Of a DNA stretch of 45,418 bases, positions 1 through 8,803 are shown piece by piece. The notes beneath the pieces are model-generated. The model did not search any database and was not told the origin of the DNA. It saw only the letters and a program-made list of their open reading frames with translations. A program made the position numbers and the translations under genes. The first letter of the stretch is position 1. The number at the start of each line of letters is the position of its first letter. The stretch spans positions 1 through 45,418 of the forward strand of contig JANQHF010000098.1 of assembly GCA_028282725.1 (NCBI GenBank), in the 5' to 3' direction. Source of the DNA: Saprospiraceae bacterium (GTDB lineage: Bacteria > Bacteroidota > Bacteroidia > Chitinophagales > Saprospiraceae).

Positions 1-855
1 TGCTTCTTTCAGGCTAATCGCACCCAAGACCCTCTGGATAATGGATTGGTGCATCGTCCAGAAGTACAGTTGATTTACGATCATTCCTGTGAATAGAACA
101 CTAAAAGGCAAAATGGCTTCTCTTGATCCTTCCCCTGCAGAAGGCTCACGACTGACTACATTAAATTTTTCCGGTGCATGCTCAAAAACGCTTAAGAGGC
201 CTTTCCATGCATTTCCGTCACCGATGGCATGAAGGGCCAGGATTGGTACCAACAGACCTGCAATCAGCAGACCGAAGCCATTGATGGTATCCGTATGCGC
301 TACCATTTTGAGACCACCGAAAATAGCATAAACAGCGCCTATAATTCCTACGACAAGTACTGTGAGCCACAGACCTTCATTTTTACTGACACCCAGGAGA
401 TCGGAAATGTCAAAAATACTTTCAATGTTGATTGCGCCGGTATACAGTACGATGGGTAATAAGGTAAAAACAAAAGAGATGATCAATAACAGGGCGACAA
501 GTGTACGAGTGAGTCCGTCAAACCTTTTTTCGAGAAATTCCGGGATTGTAGTCAATCCCATTTTGAGATATCGGGGAACAAAGTAGAGGGCAGCAATGAC
601 CAATGCAATGGCGGATGTGACTTCCCATGTAATAATGATGGCACCGTTTTTATAGGAAGAGCCATTCATTCCGATCAGGTGCTCTGTTGAAATATTGGTC
701 AGCAACATAGATCCCGCGATCACTATACCCGTAAGACTCCGCCCTCCAAGAAAGAAGCCATCCTGAGTGTTCAATTTGTGTCGTCGAAGTTGCCAGGCCG
801 CATATCCGGCCACAAATAGTGTGAAAACGACGAATGAAAGCAATTGCAAAAACAT
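1..855 (-). CDS. Sodium:solute symporter (SSS/SLC5 family), 3' part outside the window
   Basis: This is an inner-membrane Na+-coupled solute importer. The frame is open from the ATG whose first base is 855 down to base 1, giving 285 codons, so the C-terminal half is missing. The N-terminus is a membrane helix followed by the family motif GFFLGGRSL near residue 34 and by LLTNISTEHLIG near residue 56, typical of sugar/polyol members. Further hydrophobic segments follow, and the last visible residues (WTMHQSIIQRVLGAISLKEA) match the conserved SSS segment with a Q-R pair and an A-K-S-like ending. The start lies 9 bases after the stop of the iolG-like gene, so the two are almost certainly cotranscribed. 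Inositol or another polyol is the likely substrate by context. Family assignment is firm; the substrate is inference. Confidence 0.9.
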   Translation of the reverse strand, partial: MFLQLLSFVVFTLFVAGYAAWQLRRHKLNTQDGFFLGGRSLTGIVIAGSMLLTNISTEHLIGMNGSSYKNGAIIITWEVTSAIALVIAALYFVPRYLKMGLTTIPEFLEKRFDGLTRTLVALLLIISFVFTLLPIVLYTGAINIESIFDISDLLGVSKNEGLWLTVLVVGIIGAVYAIFGGLKMVAHTDTINGFGLLIAGLLVPILALHAIGDGNAWKGLLSVFEHAPEKFNVVSREPSAGEGSREAILPFSVLFTGMIVNQLYFWTMHQSIIQRVLGAISLKEA

Positions 856-864
856 GGGCTGACT

Positions 865-1848
865 TTATATTTTTACAATGCGGCCTTCGTTGAGCGACTG
901 ATTGGCAAGTTGAGCGATTTGAGTGGCTTTCAATGCATCATGGATTCCAACGCTTGGTTGCTCATTGTTCAGAATACACTGGATGAATTCATCAATTTCA
1001 AACTGGTATGCTTTCCTGAATCTTTGTAAAAAGAAGTACCTGGGATTGGCAGATTGGACGTTCTCATGACTGTAAATTTTGAGATGATTCTTGTGATTGT
1101 TTTGAGCCATGATCATTCCTTTTGATCCGAATACCTCTATGCGCATATCGTATCCAAAACCTGCATCCCGACTGTTTTGTATCGTGCATGTAGTCTCGTT
1201 TTCCATAGTCAGGACGACCGTGGCCGTATCGATATCATTGAATTCTGAAAGTTCCGGAGTTACACGTATCTGACCCTTTGCGTAGACCTCCTTTACTTCA
1301 GAACCTGTGATGAATCTGGACATGTCAAAATCATGGATGGTCATATCCATAAACAGACCTCCGGAGGTTTCTATAAAGTCAAGAGATGGCAATGCCGGAT
1401 CTCTGCTGAAAAATGTGACCTGATGTATTGCTCCAATGACACCTTCATCGATGTTCTTTTTTAACAAGGCAAAATCCGGATCAAACCTTCGGTTGAACCC
1501 GATCATAACAGTAATCCCGCTTTGCTCAACTTCGCTTTGAATTTTTTGAATTTTGCCAATGTCCAGATCAAGGGGCTTTTCACAGAAGACATGAACCCCC
1601 CTTTCCGCACAATATGAAATGATGTCCACATGAGTTGGAGTTGGAGTGCAAATAACAACGGCATCAGGCCGTTCCTGAGCAATCAAATCCCTGTAATTGG
1701 AATACCCGGGTAATTCCTTCGGGAGAATTTCACCCTGAGGATCACATACAGAAACGACATCCACATTTTCGTTTTTGCGTACACTATCCAGGTGAATTTT
1801 TCCAATTCTGCCATAACCCAGGACGCCTACTTTTAATGATGTATTCAT
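865..1848 (-). CDS. iolG: Gfo/Idh/MocA oxidoreductase, inositol 2-dehydrogenase-like
   Basis: This NAD-dependent cytoplasmic dehydrogenase probably oxidises myo-inositol to scyllo-inosose, the first step of inositol breakdown. The ATG at 1848 is chosen because it places VGVLGYGRIGKIH, the Rossmann G-x-G-x-x-G (G11, G13, G16), at the N-terminus; the frame extends 12 codons further without adding anything recognisable. The catalytic residues expected for IolG are present: K91 in CEKP, and D168 and H172 in the MDMTIHDFDM block. The length of 327 residues is normal for the family. It lies directly upstream of the symporter, 9 bases apart on the same strand. Closely related dehydrogenases for scyllo-inositol or other polyols cannot be excluded. 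Confidence 0.8.
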   Translation of the reverse strand: MNTSLKVGVLGYGRIGKIHLDSVRKNENVDVVSVCDPQGEILPKELPGYSNYRDLIAQERPDAVVICTPTPTHVDIISYCAERGVHVFCEKPLDLDIGKIQKIQSEVEQSGITVMIGFNRRFDPDFALLKKNIDEGVIGAIHQVTFFSRDPALPSLDFIETSGGLFMDMTIHDFDMSRFITGSEVKEVYAKGQIRVTPELSEFNDIDTATVVLTMENETTCTIQNSRDAGFGYDMRIEVFGSKGMIMAQNNHKNHLKIYSHENVQSANPRYFFLQRFRKAYQFEIDEFIQCILNNEQPSVGIHDALKATQIAQLANQSLNEGRIVKI

Positions 1849-1938
1849 GATCAGGGATTCTTCGATTTTCGTAAAAATAAACAACTCGGCTAACTATCGC
1901 TCAGTAGTGCCTATATTGCCGACTTCAACAAAATTCTT

Positions 1939-2718
1939 ATGGCATACAAGCAACTCAAATTGTGGTTTGACGGTGAACTGGCAACACTCCTGGCTTCCAA
2001 AATCACCAGCCTCGGATATTGTATAGATGAAACTTCATTTATCGATCAGGTGGAATCAAGGATCGGACCTTTGGAACTCAAGGATCGGGTAGAAGTTATT
2101 GCAGATGCACTGTACGATATTCTTGATGAAGAATTCCAATCCGGTATCGGGGTGTTGGTAAAAATCCTGGGTCCTGAAAACCCAAATCAGACGGGTATGT
2201 TCTCAGAGTATTATTGGGTTATGCCAATCGCCAAATATGTCGAAAAGTACGGTTTGGACCATTGGGAGTTATCGATGAATGCCATATTCGAGATTACGAA
2301 GCGAAATACGGGAGAGTATTGTATACGACCGTTCATTGTAAAATATCCCGATGAGACCATTGAAAAAATGATCAGGTGGTCACTTGATTCAAATTTTCAT
2401 GTCAGAAGGCTTGCCAGTGAGGGAGGACGCCCGAGACTTCCCTGGGCAAGGAAGCTGGATCTATTCATTAGAGACCCTTCGCCACTTCTACCCATTCTGG
2501 AAAATCTGAAGAGTGATGATGTCAAATATGTTCAGAAATCCGTGGCCAATTGTATTCATGACATACTTAAGGATCGACCGGATATAGGAAAAAGTCTCGT
2601 TGAGTCCTGGATTCCGGTGCGTTCGCCCAATACCTCATGGATTGTGAAACACAGTCTTAGATCCCTGGTCAAAAAAAATGATCAATGGGCTCACAAAGTT
2701 ATTCGCGATCTCAGGTGA
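1939..2718 (+). CDS. AlkC-like DNA alkylation repair protein (HEAT-like repeats)
   Basis: This is a helical 259-residue protein of the COG4335/AlkC-type branch of the HEAT-repeat DNA glycosylases, which remove alkylated purines such as 3-methyladenine. The diagnostic stretch FHVRRLASEGGRPRLPWA lies around residues 152-170, followed by helical repeats (ILENLKSDDVKYVQKSVANC) typical of the superhelix that wraps DNA. It is transcribed divergently from iolG, with 90 bases between the starts, and its 3' end overlaps the convergent membrane-protein gene by 8 bases. No operon partner is visible. The family call is from the motif; enzyme activity is inferred. Confidence 0.8.
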   Translation: MAYKQLKLWFDGELATLLASKITSLGYCIDETSFIDQVESRIGPLELKDRVEVIADALYDILDEEFQSGIGVLVKILGPENPNQTGMFSEYYWVMPIAKYVEKYGLDHWELSMNAIFEITKRNTGEYCIRPFIVKYPDETIEKMIRWSLDSNFHVRRLASEGGRPRLPWARKLDLFIRDPSPLLPILENLKSDDVKYVQKSVANCIHDILKDRPDIGKSLVESWIPVRSPNTSWIVKHSLRSLVKKNDQWAHKVIRDLR

Positions 2719-3178
2719 TCAAAGTCAGGATGATTGCGCAGCAAATCAAGGCATACCTGTATTCATTCTTCTTTGCTTCGAAAGCGAATTTATTGGTGGG
2801 AATGTCAGGATCTGAAAAGGCACGTGCAAATGTTGATTTGCCTCTTGTTATTTTATAATTGAATTCCTTAATGTTGCCCCGGATTTTAAATTTTGGCCCA
2901 CCGACCGTTTTCAATACGTATCGCCTGGAAAAAAAAGACCAGCTTTTACTAAGTGTTGCTATGACTCTTTCGTCGTAGATAATATCATAGTGAAGACCTG
3001 ATTTGAACACTTTTTTTTCTATGAGGCCAATGGGGACATGATATCTGTCATAGACCCGGATCTTTCTTCTCAACATGCGCTTGAAAGGTTCGAGTCGCAA
3101 GACCGGAGATCCCGCTTCTGTTCTGATCACAGATTCCTTCTCGTCTTTCCACATTTCTTTCTCCAGATGATAAATCAT
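2711..3178 (-). CDS. LURP-one-related / tubby-C-like protein with C-terminal membrane anchor
   Basis: This is a 155-residue protein of uncertain function. Residues about 30-125 read like a LURP-one/scramblase (tubby C-terminal-like) beta barrel: paired strands with KIRVYDRYHVPIGLIEKK, a Y-x-L-K-x-x-G-G-P-K-F block and a FNYKI strand. The last 15 residues (YALICCAIILTLIT) are a short hydrophobic helix that could anchor the protein by its tail. Bacterial relatives are annotated only as LURP-one or YxjI-like, and their ligand is unknown. It converges on the AlkC-like gene with an 8-base overlap. The start at 3178 gives full barrel coverage. The fold assignment is moderate, and no function is claimed. 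Confidence 0.55.
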   Translation of the reverse strand: MIYHLEKEMWKDEKESVIRTEAGSPVLRLEPFKRMLRRKIRVYDRYHVPIGLIEKKVFKSGLHYDIIYDERVIATLSKSWSFFSRRYVLKTVGGPKFKIRGNIKEFNYKITRGKSTFARAFSDPDIPTNKFAFEAKKNEYRYALICCAIILTLIT

Positions 3179-3245
3179 TTTTGCCGGGATTTCGGATCAA
3201 ATATACTACGTGCGAATGAAGACACTTACTAATTAGCAATCCCGT

Positions 3246-3265
3246 ATCAAAAGATAAGTTTTGAT
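3246..3265. other. Small perfect inverted repeat in the divergent spacer
   Basis: Seven-base arms, ATCAAAA at 3246-3252 and TTTTGAT at 3259-3265, flank a 6-base loop. It lies in the 191-base spacer between the divergent genes starting at 3178 and 3370. It could be a regulator site or a weak hairpin; there is no T-tract to suggest a terminator. Confidence 0.3.
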
Positions 3266-3369
3266 CGATCAACGAGTCAAATAATTCGTCAAGGGAATTT
3301 ATTTTATCATCCTGGCTCTTAAATCCTCACTACAGGTCTTTATATTGAGTATACTAACAATTCAATGAA

Positions 3370-6357
3370 ATGAAAATACGAAACCTGCTCTTCTGCGCAT
3401 TTGTGATGGTCGTTGCTGATCTTTCATCCCAGGATTATTCCATATTTACCTATCGTGAATTGGGGCCATACCGAGGTGGTCGCGTAACCGCTGTAGCGGG
3501 GACGGTGATGAAGCCCGGAACCTTCTACCTCGGAGCAACCGGTGGAGGTGTTTGGAAAACGACTGACTATGGAACTTCCTGGAAGAATATATCAGACAAA
3601 TCTTTTCTTTCCCCGTCAATCGGTGCAATCGAAGTAGCCGTCAACGATCCAAACGTCATTTACGTAGGTACGGGTTCGGATGGACTCCGCAGTAATGTTA
3701 TCGCCGGAAATGGTATGTACAAATCCATTGATGCCGGCAAGAACTGGAAGCATATTGGCCTGGATAAAACCGGACATATAGGAGCGGTTCGCATTCACCC
3801 GGACAATCACAACATTGTGTACGCTGCCGCCATCGGACATGCATTTGATAGAAATGAAGAGAGAGGAATTTATAAAACAACAGATGGGGGAGAGACCTGG
3901 GAGAAAATCCTCTACTTGTCTGACAGCATTGGATTTTCGGATATTGAATTGATGCCGACCAACCCGGAAATTTTATATGCATCGGCATGGCAGGCAGAAC
4001 GCAAACCCTGGACGATCAGAAGTGGTGGCCTGAGTGCAGAGAATGGCATCTTCAAATCCGTAGATGGTGGTAAAAATTGGAGAAAAGTCGAAAAAGGCAT
4101 TCCCGCTCAACTGATCGGAAAAATCGATTTGGCCGTGACTCCTTCTGATTCCAAAATTGTATATGCGCTGATCGAGGCACCGGGAATGCAAGGCGGGCTC
4201 TTTAAATCAAAGGATCAGGGAGAGTCATTTCAGTATATCAGCAGTAATAAGGACATCAGGAATCGTCCTTTTTATTATACAAATATCAAGATCGATCCCG
4301 TTGATCCGGATATTATTTATGCATTGGCAACCCGGTATCTGAAGTCTACGGACGGAGGGAAGACCTGGAAAAGGCTAAGACCACCACATGGTGATAATCA
4401 TGATCAGTGGATCAATCCGAATAACCCGGAATTATTCATACAATCCAATGATGGGGGTGCAAATGTCACATTCAACGGGGGAGAAACCTGGTCCACGCAA
4501 TTTAACCAGCCCACCGCCGAAATTTACCAGGTGGAAGTCGATGATCAATATCCATATTGGGTCTATGGAGGACAACAGGATAATTCGTCTACCATTGCCG
4601 TACCGACCAGAGCTCCATACGGTCACCAGTCTGCAGGTACCGGATTCATTATTCATACGGGCGGATGTGAGACCGGCCCTGCCGTACCAAAGCCCGGCAA
4701 CCACAATATCGTCTATGCCAATTGCAAAGGAAGATTCGGAGTCTATGACAAAACCACAGGTACCGAGAAAGGTTATTACGTGGGCGCATCCAACATGTAT
4801 GGACACAATCCTAAGGATCTGAAATTCCGGTTTCAGCGGGTTTCCCCGATTCATGTCTCACCCCATAATGCAGATGTTGTCTATCACTGTTCTCAATATG
4901 TACATAAGACAAATGATGATGGTGTTACCTGGGAAACAATTTCCCCGGATCTGACCGCATTTGAAAAAGACAAACAGGTAATATCAGGTAAGCCGATAAC
5001 AAGAGATATTACCGGTGAAGAATTCTACAGTACTATTTATTCCATAAGAGAATCACCGTTGACAGAAGGATTAATCTGGGTCGGGGCCAATGACGGACCG
5101 ATCCATGTCACGCGGGATGGTGGAACCAACTGGACCAATGTTACTCCTGGTGATCTACCTCCCGGCGGACGTGTGGATGCCGTCGAACCGTCACCGCACA
5201 ATAGTGCCAAGGCATACGTTGCCGTATTGAGGTACCAATTGGGAGACTGGACCCCGTATATATATAGAACCAATAATTTCGGACAATCCTGGTCAAAAAT
5301 TACTTCCGGAATTCCTGACGGATACCCGGTCCGTGTAGTGCGGGAAGATCCAAACAGGGAAGGTGTTTTATATGCAGGAACGGAATACGGGATGTTCGTT
5401 TCTCTGGATGACGGGGCCTCCTGGCAGTCGTTTCAACAAAACTTGCCGGTCACACCGATTACGGATATCAAATTGCACAGGGGAGATCTGGTCTTGTCAA
5501 CAATGGGGCGGGGGTTTTGGATCATTGATAACCTGACCCCTTTGTGGGATGATAAGTATGCAGGATTGAATGAATCCTACTTGTTCAAACCCAGGAATGC
5601 CATACGATATAAATACCCGTCCGGAGCACGGTCGAGCAACAGTCCCCGATATCCGCGACCATCCGCATTTATGGACTATTTTCTGAATCAAGAAGCGAAC
5701 AAGGTCAAACTCGAAATCATCAATGGAAAAAACGAGGTGATAGCGATTATGGTGAGCGATTCACTGGAAGTAGAAGAAGAGCAAGTAGAGAACATGTCAA
5801 TGGACAGGGTGGAATACATAGTCGATCGGTCCCTGCCGGTCGATTCGGGATTCAATCGGTACAAGTGGGACATGAACATGCAAGGTCCCTGGAACAAAGA
5901 TAAAACCCGAAATTATAAGAATGGACACTCCGCTCCTCCCGGACCTTATGTGGCACGGCTTACTGTCGATGGAAAAAAATTGGAACAATCCTTCACTCTG
6001 AAGATGGATCCCAGGCTGGATGAACACGTGAGTAAAACCGATATTGAAAATCAAGTTGCCCTTCAAATCCAAATCCGGGAACTGCTTAGTCAGGCGAGAA
6101 GATTAGCAGAGGAATTGGAAAACGAGAAAAAGAAACTCCAGGAGAGTGATCATAAGGACAGAAATTCTCGGTTGTCTGCTATTCAATTGAAGTTGGGCAA
6201 GTTGAAAACCAAGGAGGGGATCTATGAACAACCCATGCTCGTCGACCAGATATCCTATTTGTACAATATGCTGAACGATACCGATCAGGCGCCAGGAAAG
6301 GATGCACAGATGCGATATGAAGAATTGAAAAACTTGCTTGGGAAAATAAAAGAGTAA
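3370..6357 (+). CDS. Secreted BNR/sortilin (VPS10-like) beta-propeller protein
   Basis: This 995-residue exported protein is of the kind usually annotated as 'glycosyl hydrolase, BNR/VPS10 repeat'. An N-terminal hydrophobic segment ending near residue 20 (ADLSSQ) is a Sec signal without a lipobox Cys. The body opens with LGPYRGGRVTAV and GATGGGVWKT, typical of this Bacteroidota family. At least ten Asp-box repeats (S/T-x-D-x-G-x-x-W) follow, for example TTDYGTSW, TTDGGETW, STDGGKTW, TRDGGTNW and SLDDGASW, consistent with two stacked propellers. The C-terminal 250 residues hold a beta-rich domain and a charged helical tail (LAEELENEKKKL). No T9SS C-terminal signal is obvious. Catalysis has not been shown for this family; a binding or peptidase-accessory role is equally possible. 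It is monocistronic in appearance. Confidence 0.85.
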   Translation: MKIRNLLFCAFVMVVADLSSQDYSIFTYRELGPYRGGRVTAVAGTVMKPGTFYLGATGGGVWKTTDYGTSWKNISDKSFLSPSIGAIEVAVNDPNVIYVGTGSDGLRSNVIAGNGMYKSIDAGKNWKHIGLDKTGHIGAVRIHPDNHNIVYAAAIGHAFDRNEERGIYKTTDGGETWEKILYLSDSIGFSDIELMPTNPEILYASAWQAERKPWTIRSGGLSAENGIFKSVDGGKNWRKVEKGIPAQLIGKIDLAVTPSDSKIVYALIEAPGMQGGLFKSKDQGESFQYISSNKDIRNRPFYYTNIKIDPVDPDIIYALATRYLKSTDGGKTWKRLRPPHGDNHDQWINPNNPELFIQSNDGGANVTFNGGETWSTQFNQPTAEIYQVEVDDQYPYWVYGGQQDNSSTIAVPTRAPYGHQSAGTGFIIHTGGCETGPAVPKPGNHNIVYANCKGRFGVYDKTTGTEKGYYVGASNMYGHNPKDLKFRFQRVSPIHVSPHNADVVYHCSQYVHKTNDDGVTWETISPDLTAFEKDKQVISGKPITRDITGEEFYSTIYSIRESPLTEGLIWVGANDGPIHVTRDGGTNWTNVTPGDLPPGGRVDAVEPSPHNSAKAYVAVLRYQLGDWTPYIYRTNNFGQSWSKITSGIPDGYPVRVVREDPNREGVLYAGTEYGMFVSLDDGASWQSFQQNLPVTPITDIKLHRGDLVLSTMGRGFWIIDNLTPLWDDKYAGLNESYLFKPRNAIRYKYPSGARSSNSPRYPRPSAFMDYFLNQEANKVKLEIINGKNEVIAIMVSDSLEVEEEQVENMSMDRVEYIVDRSLPVDSGFNRYKWDMNMQGPWNKDKTRNYKNGHSAPPGPYVARLTVDGKKLEQSFTLKMDPRLDEHVSKTDIENQVALQIQIRELLSQARRLAEELENEKKKLQESDHKDRNSRLSAIQLKLGKLKTKEGIYEQPMLVDQISYLYNMLNDTDQAPGKDAQMRYEELKNLLGKIKE

Positions 6358-6365
6358 TCCGCTCT

Positions 6366-6851
6366 TTAGCGCAATTGAGTGAATTCAAATATTTCAGGTT
6401 CACTGATCCTGATGTAATCTTTCAGTTGCATAGTCACAGAATGTTTGAGTGATCCTGCATTGAATGAAATTTTTTCATTATCAAGAAGCGAGAAATCAAC
6501 ATACAATTTGAAAGGCAAAATGGGATGTCCGAAAGGGGGGACAGAACCGGGGACCAGACCGGTCATTTCACGAAGTTCGTCAACGTTGGCAAAACGTGAT
6601 TTTTTAACTCGTTTTCCCTGATCTTTAAAATACCCTTTGATCTTTTTGGGGTCCATCTTCCGATCCGCAGCAAATACAAAAAGGCCAAATTCGTCCTGGA
6701 TCTTATATACGATGGCCTTTGCACCCGATGATAATTGCTCTCCCCGGATCCTGGCTGAATCTTCGGACGTCGGTGTAGGCTCGTGTTGGCGGACCAGGAA
6801 TTCAATTCTATAGTTTTCTAAAAATTGCAGTAAATGATTACGGACGTCCAT
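6366..6851 (-). CDS. YbaK/EbsC-family aminoacyl-tRNA deacylase-like protein
   Basis: This 161-residue cytoplasmic protein belongs to the family that hydrolyses mischarged tRNAs such as Cys-tRNA(Pro). The frame runs open upstream to 7043, but similarity starts at the ATG at 6851 (MDVRNHLLQFLE), which is chosen; the longer version would overlap the divergent gene at 6898. Family signatures are ARIRGEQLSSGAKAIVYK near residue 30, an ADRKMDPKKIK block with the conserved Lys, and TGLVPGSVPPFG near residue 110, the glycine-rich loop of YbaK folds. It converges on the BNR propeller gene, 8 bases apart. The exact tRNA substrate cannot be told from sequence. Confidence 0.85.
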   Translation of the reverse strand: MDVRNHLLQFLENYRIEFLVRQHEPTPTSEDSARIRGEQLSSGAKAIVYKIQDEFGLFVFAADRKMDPKKIKGYFKDQGKRVKKSRFANVDELREMTGLVPGSVPPFGHPILPFKLYVDFSLLDNEKISFNAGSLKHSVTMQLKDYIRISEPEIFEFTQLR

Positions 6852-6897
6852 CACCGGGGAAAAAATGATAAATTGAAGGAACGAAATTATTCGAATT

Positions 6898-7239
6898 ATG
6901 TCTTCACAAGTCTCCAACGAGAGAATTATTTTAAAGTATTGGCACTCATGGCAAAGGCCTGATTGGGAAGAAATGCGATTATGCCTGGCAGGTGAAATTG
7001 ATTTTGGAGGACATCTGCTCAGTGCAGATGATTTCCTTGTCATGTGCCAGAATGGAAATCCCTGGGAGCGCGTGACATTGCTGTCATCAATTTTTGATCA
7101 GGATGGTGGTGCCCTTTTATGCGAGGGTTTGGATACCAGCCGGAAAGAAGTGATTCGGGTAGGGGAGTTTATTAAAGTACGGGATGGTAAAATCGTCGCA
7201 TCGATCGCATGTTTCGGCAGTGGACAACCGCCCCTGTAG
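6898..7239 (+). CDS. Small NTF2-like (SnoaL-type) protein
   Basis: This is a 113-residue soluble protein. The pattern fits an NTF2/SnoaL alpha+beta cone: an N-terminal helix with YWHSWQRPDWEEMRLCLA, a central DDFLVMCQNGNPWERVTLL helix-strand, and a C-terminal VGEFIKVRDGKIVASIACFG strand pair, which is the common SnoaL ending. Such proteins act as small-molecule isomerases, hydrolases or binding modules, and the substrate here is unknown. It starts 46 bases from the divergent YbaK-like gene and converges on the Tat oxidoreductase gene with 13 bases between. Confidence 0.6.
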   Translation: MSSQVSNERIILKYWHSWQRPDWEEMRLCLAGEIDFGGHLLSADDFLVMCQNGNPWERVTLLSSIFDQDGGALLCEGLDTSRKEVIRVGEFIKVRDGKIVASIACFGSGQPPL

Positions 7240-7252
7240 ACTACTTGTACCT

Positions 7253-8593
7253 TTATACGGGATGTATCCAGGGTTCGCGATAATCCCTGGCAAGGAGGTC
7301 ATTGGCCTCACGGTCGCTTTCGACAAATTTCAATTCGGGATTATATCGAAGAGGTCTGCCCAGTTTCATCGAAATATTGGCAAGTATGCAACTGGCAGTA
7401 GATATGTGACCTTCGGATATGGACGAAACAGGTGCTGTACCCGTGTTGATAGATTTTAAGAAATCGAGCATATGTCTTCGTGTGGCAGGAGCTGCATGCA
7501 ATTCAATATCCGGTTCGACCAAATCCTCAGGAAATTCTTCCCGTTCATAGACAACATCCTTCAATACCTTAGTCTTTTTGTCATTTGAGATAAATTCATA
7601 TTTGTATACACTCCCTTTTAAGGTTCCTTTTTCTCCATAAATGAAAAATGCCCAGGGATACTCCGGATCAGGGGGCGCTCCCCATGTCCGGTGATTCCAA
7701 ATACACTCCAACTCGTCATACCTGAACACTGCCATCTGGGTGTCAGCAGTATTGGCTTTGCTTTCTTTTTGCACATAGATCCCCCCGGTAGAATAGATTT
7801 CCTTGGGCCACCCCAATTCCAACATCCATCGAACTGCGTCAAACATATGGACGCACATGTCTCCCATTATGCCATTGCTGTATTCCATGAAGGCTCTCCA
7901 CCAGCCTCGGTGCGGCATGCGATCAAAAGGGCGATAGGGAGCAGGTCCTGTCCAAAATTCATAATCAAGAAATTCCGGTACGCGTTGAACAGGGGGATTG
8001 GCATTTGCCCTCATGTGATAGTAGCAGCACATCTCAACGTGTGAAATCTTACCCAGCATTCCCTTGTCCACAATTTCATGCTTGGCCTCCACGAGGTGAG
8101 GCGTACTTCTTCGTTGTAAGCCCACCTGTACGATTCTGTTGTACATGTTGGCTGTGGATAAAATGATATCTCCTTCCACTACATCTACACTGATGGGTTT
8201 TTGGAGATAGACATGTGCCCCGGATTTTATAGAGTCAATGGCCTGTAGTGCGTGCCAATGATCCGGGGACCCGATTAAGACAATCTCGGGATCCTGTTGG
8301 GTCAACATTCTCTGGTAATTCTTGAACATCGGCGGAGGTGTTTGCTGCCCGGTCCGGTTCATAATCAGAATGGCCGCCTTTTCCAACTGGTGCCTGTCGA
8401 CATCACAAATTCCGACGACCTCAATATCGGCAACCTGCATCAACCGAAAGAGATCACTCTTACCATACCAACCACAACCGATAAGTGCGACGCGCCATGC
8501 CTGACTTGGTCGGGTAATATCAAGAGCATAGGGACCAAGTACCGATAATGCCAAAGAAGTGGCGCTACTCTTTACAAAGTCGCGGCGACCCAT
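7253..8593 (-). CDS. Tat-exported Gfo/Idh/MocA oxidoreductase
   Basis: This is a periplasmic NAD(P)-dependent sugar oxidoreductase of 446 residues. The ATG at 8593 is preferred over the GTG at 8614 because it gives MGRRDFVKSS, a twin-arginine motif at the extreme N-terminus followed by a hydrophobic stretch (ATSLALSVLG), with AGGAAA just upstream. The Rossmann G-x-G-x-x-G is at residues 39-44 (GCGWYG). The family E-K-P is LQKP here, so the catalytic Lys is kept. The C-terminal half is the usual alpha/beta substrate domain, with a GDMCVHMFDAVRWML block supplying the conserved His. Tat export implies that it folds with its nucleotide in the cytoplasm. Related Tat members act on glycosides; the substrate here is unknown. 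It appears monocistronic. Confidence 0.85.
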   Translation of the reverse strand: MGRRDFVKSSATSLALSVLGPYALDITRPSQAWRVALIGCGWYGKSDLFRLMQVADIEVVGICDVDRHQLEKAAILIMNRTGQQTPPPMFKNYQRMLTQQDPEIVLIGSPDHWHALQAIDSIKSGAHVYLQKPISVDVVEGDIILSTANMYNRIVQVGLQRRSTPHLVEAKHEIVDKGMLGKISHVEMCCYYHMRANANPPVQRVPEFLDYEFWTGPAPYRPFDRMPHRGWWRAFMEYSNGIMGDMCVHMFDAVRWMLELGWPKEIYSTGGIYVQKESKANTADTQMAVFRYDELECIWNHRTWGAPPDPEYPWAFFIYGEKGTLKGSVYKYEFISNDKKTKVLKDVVYEREEFPEDLVEPDIELHAAPATRRHMLDFLKSINTGTAPVSSISEGHISTASCILANISMKLGRPLRYNPELKFVESDREANDLLARDYREPWIHPV

Positions 8594-8803
8594 TTTCCTA
8601 TATGGAGAATACACAGCGTTTTCCTTTTTGTTTGACTATTTATTCTTTTTTTTTCGCTGGTCAAAAAATGCAAAGCTAAAGCTAAAGTCCAATTTTATGA
8701 ATTTACCCTGGTTTACCTCTGGTTTTTTTGTTAATGGGGTGTTGCAACGTGGACTTGGCTCAACGATAAATGGCATGAGACCTTTGATATTCAAGCATTT
8801 ATA

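Noticed and set aside
4388-4854. 144- and 140-residue open frames on both strands
   Set aside because: Shadows of the BNR propeller gene, which reads through continuously with Asp-box repeats.
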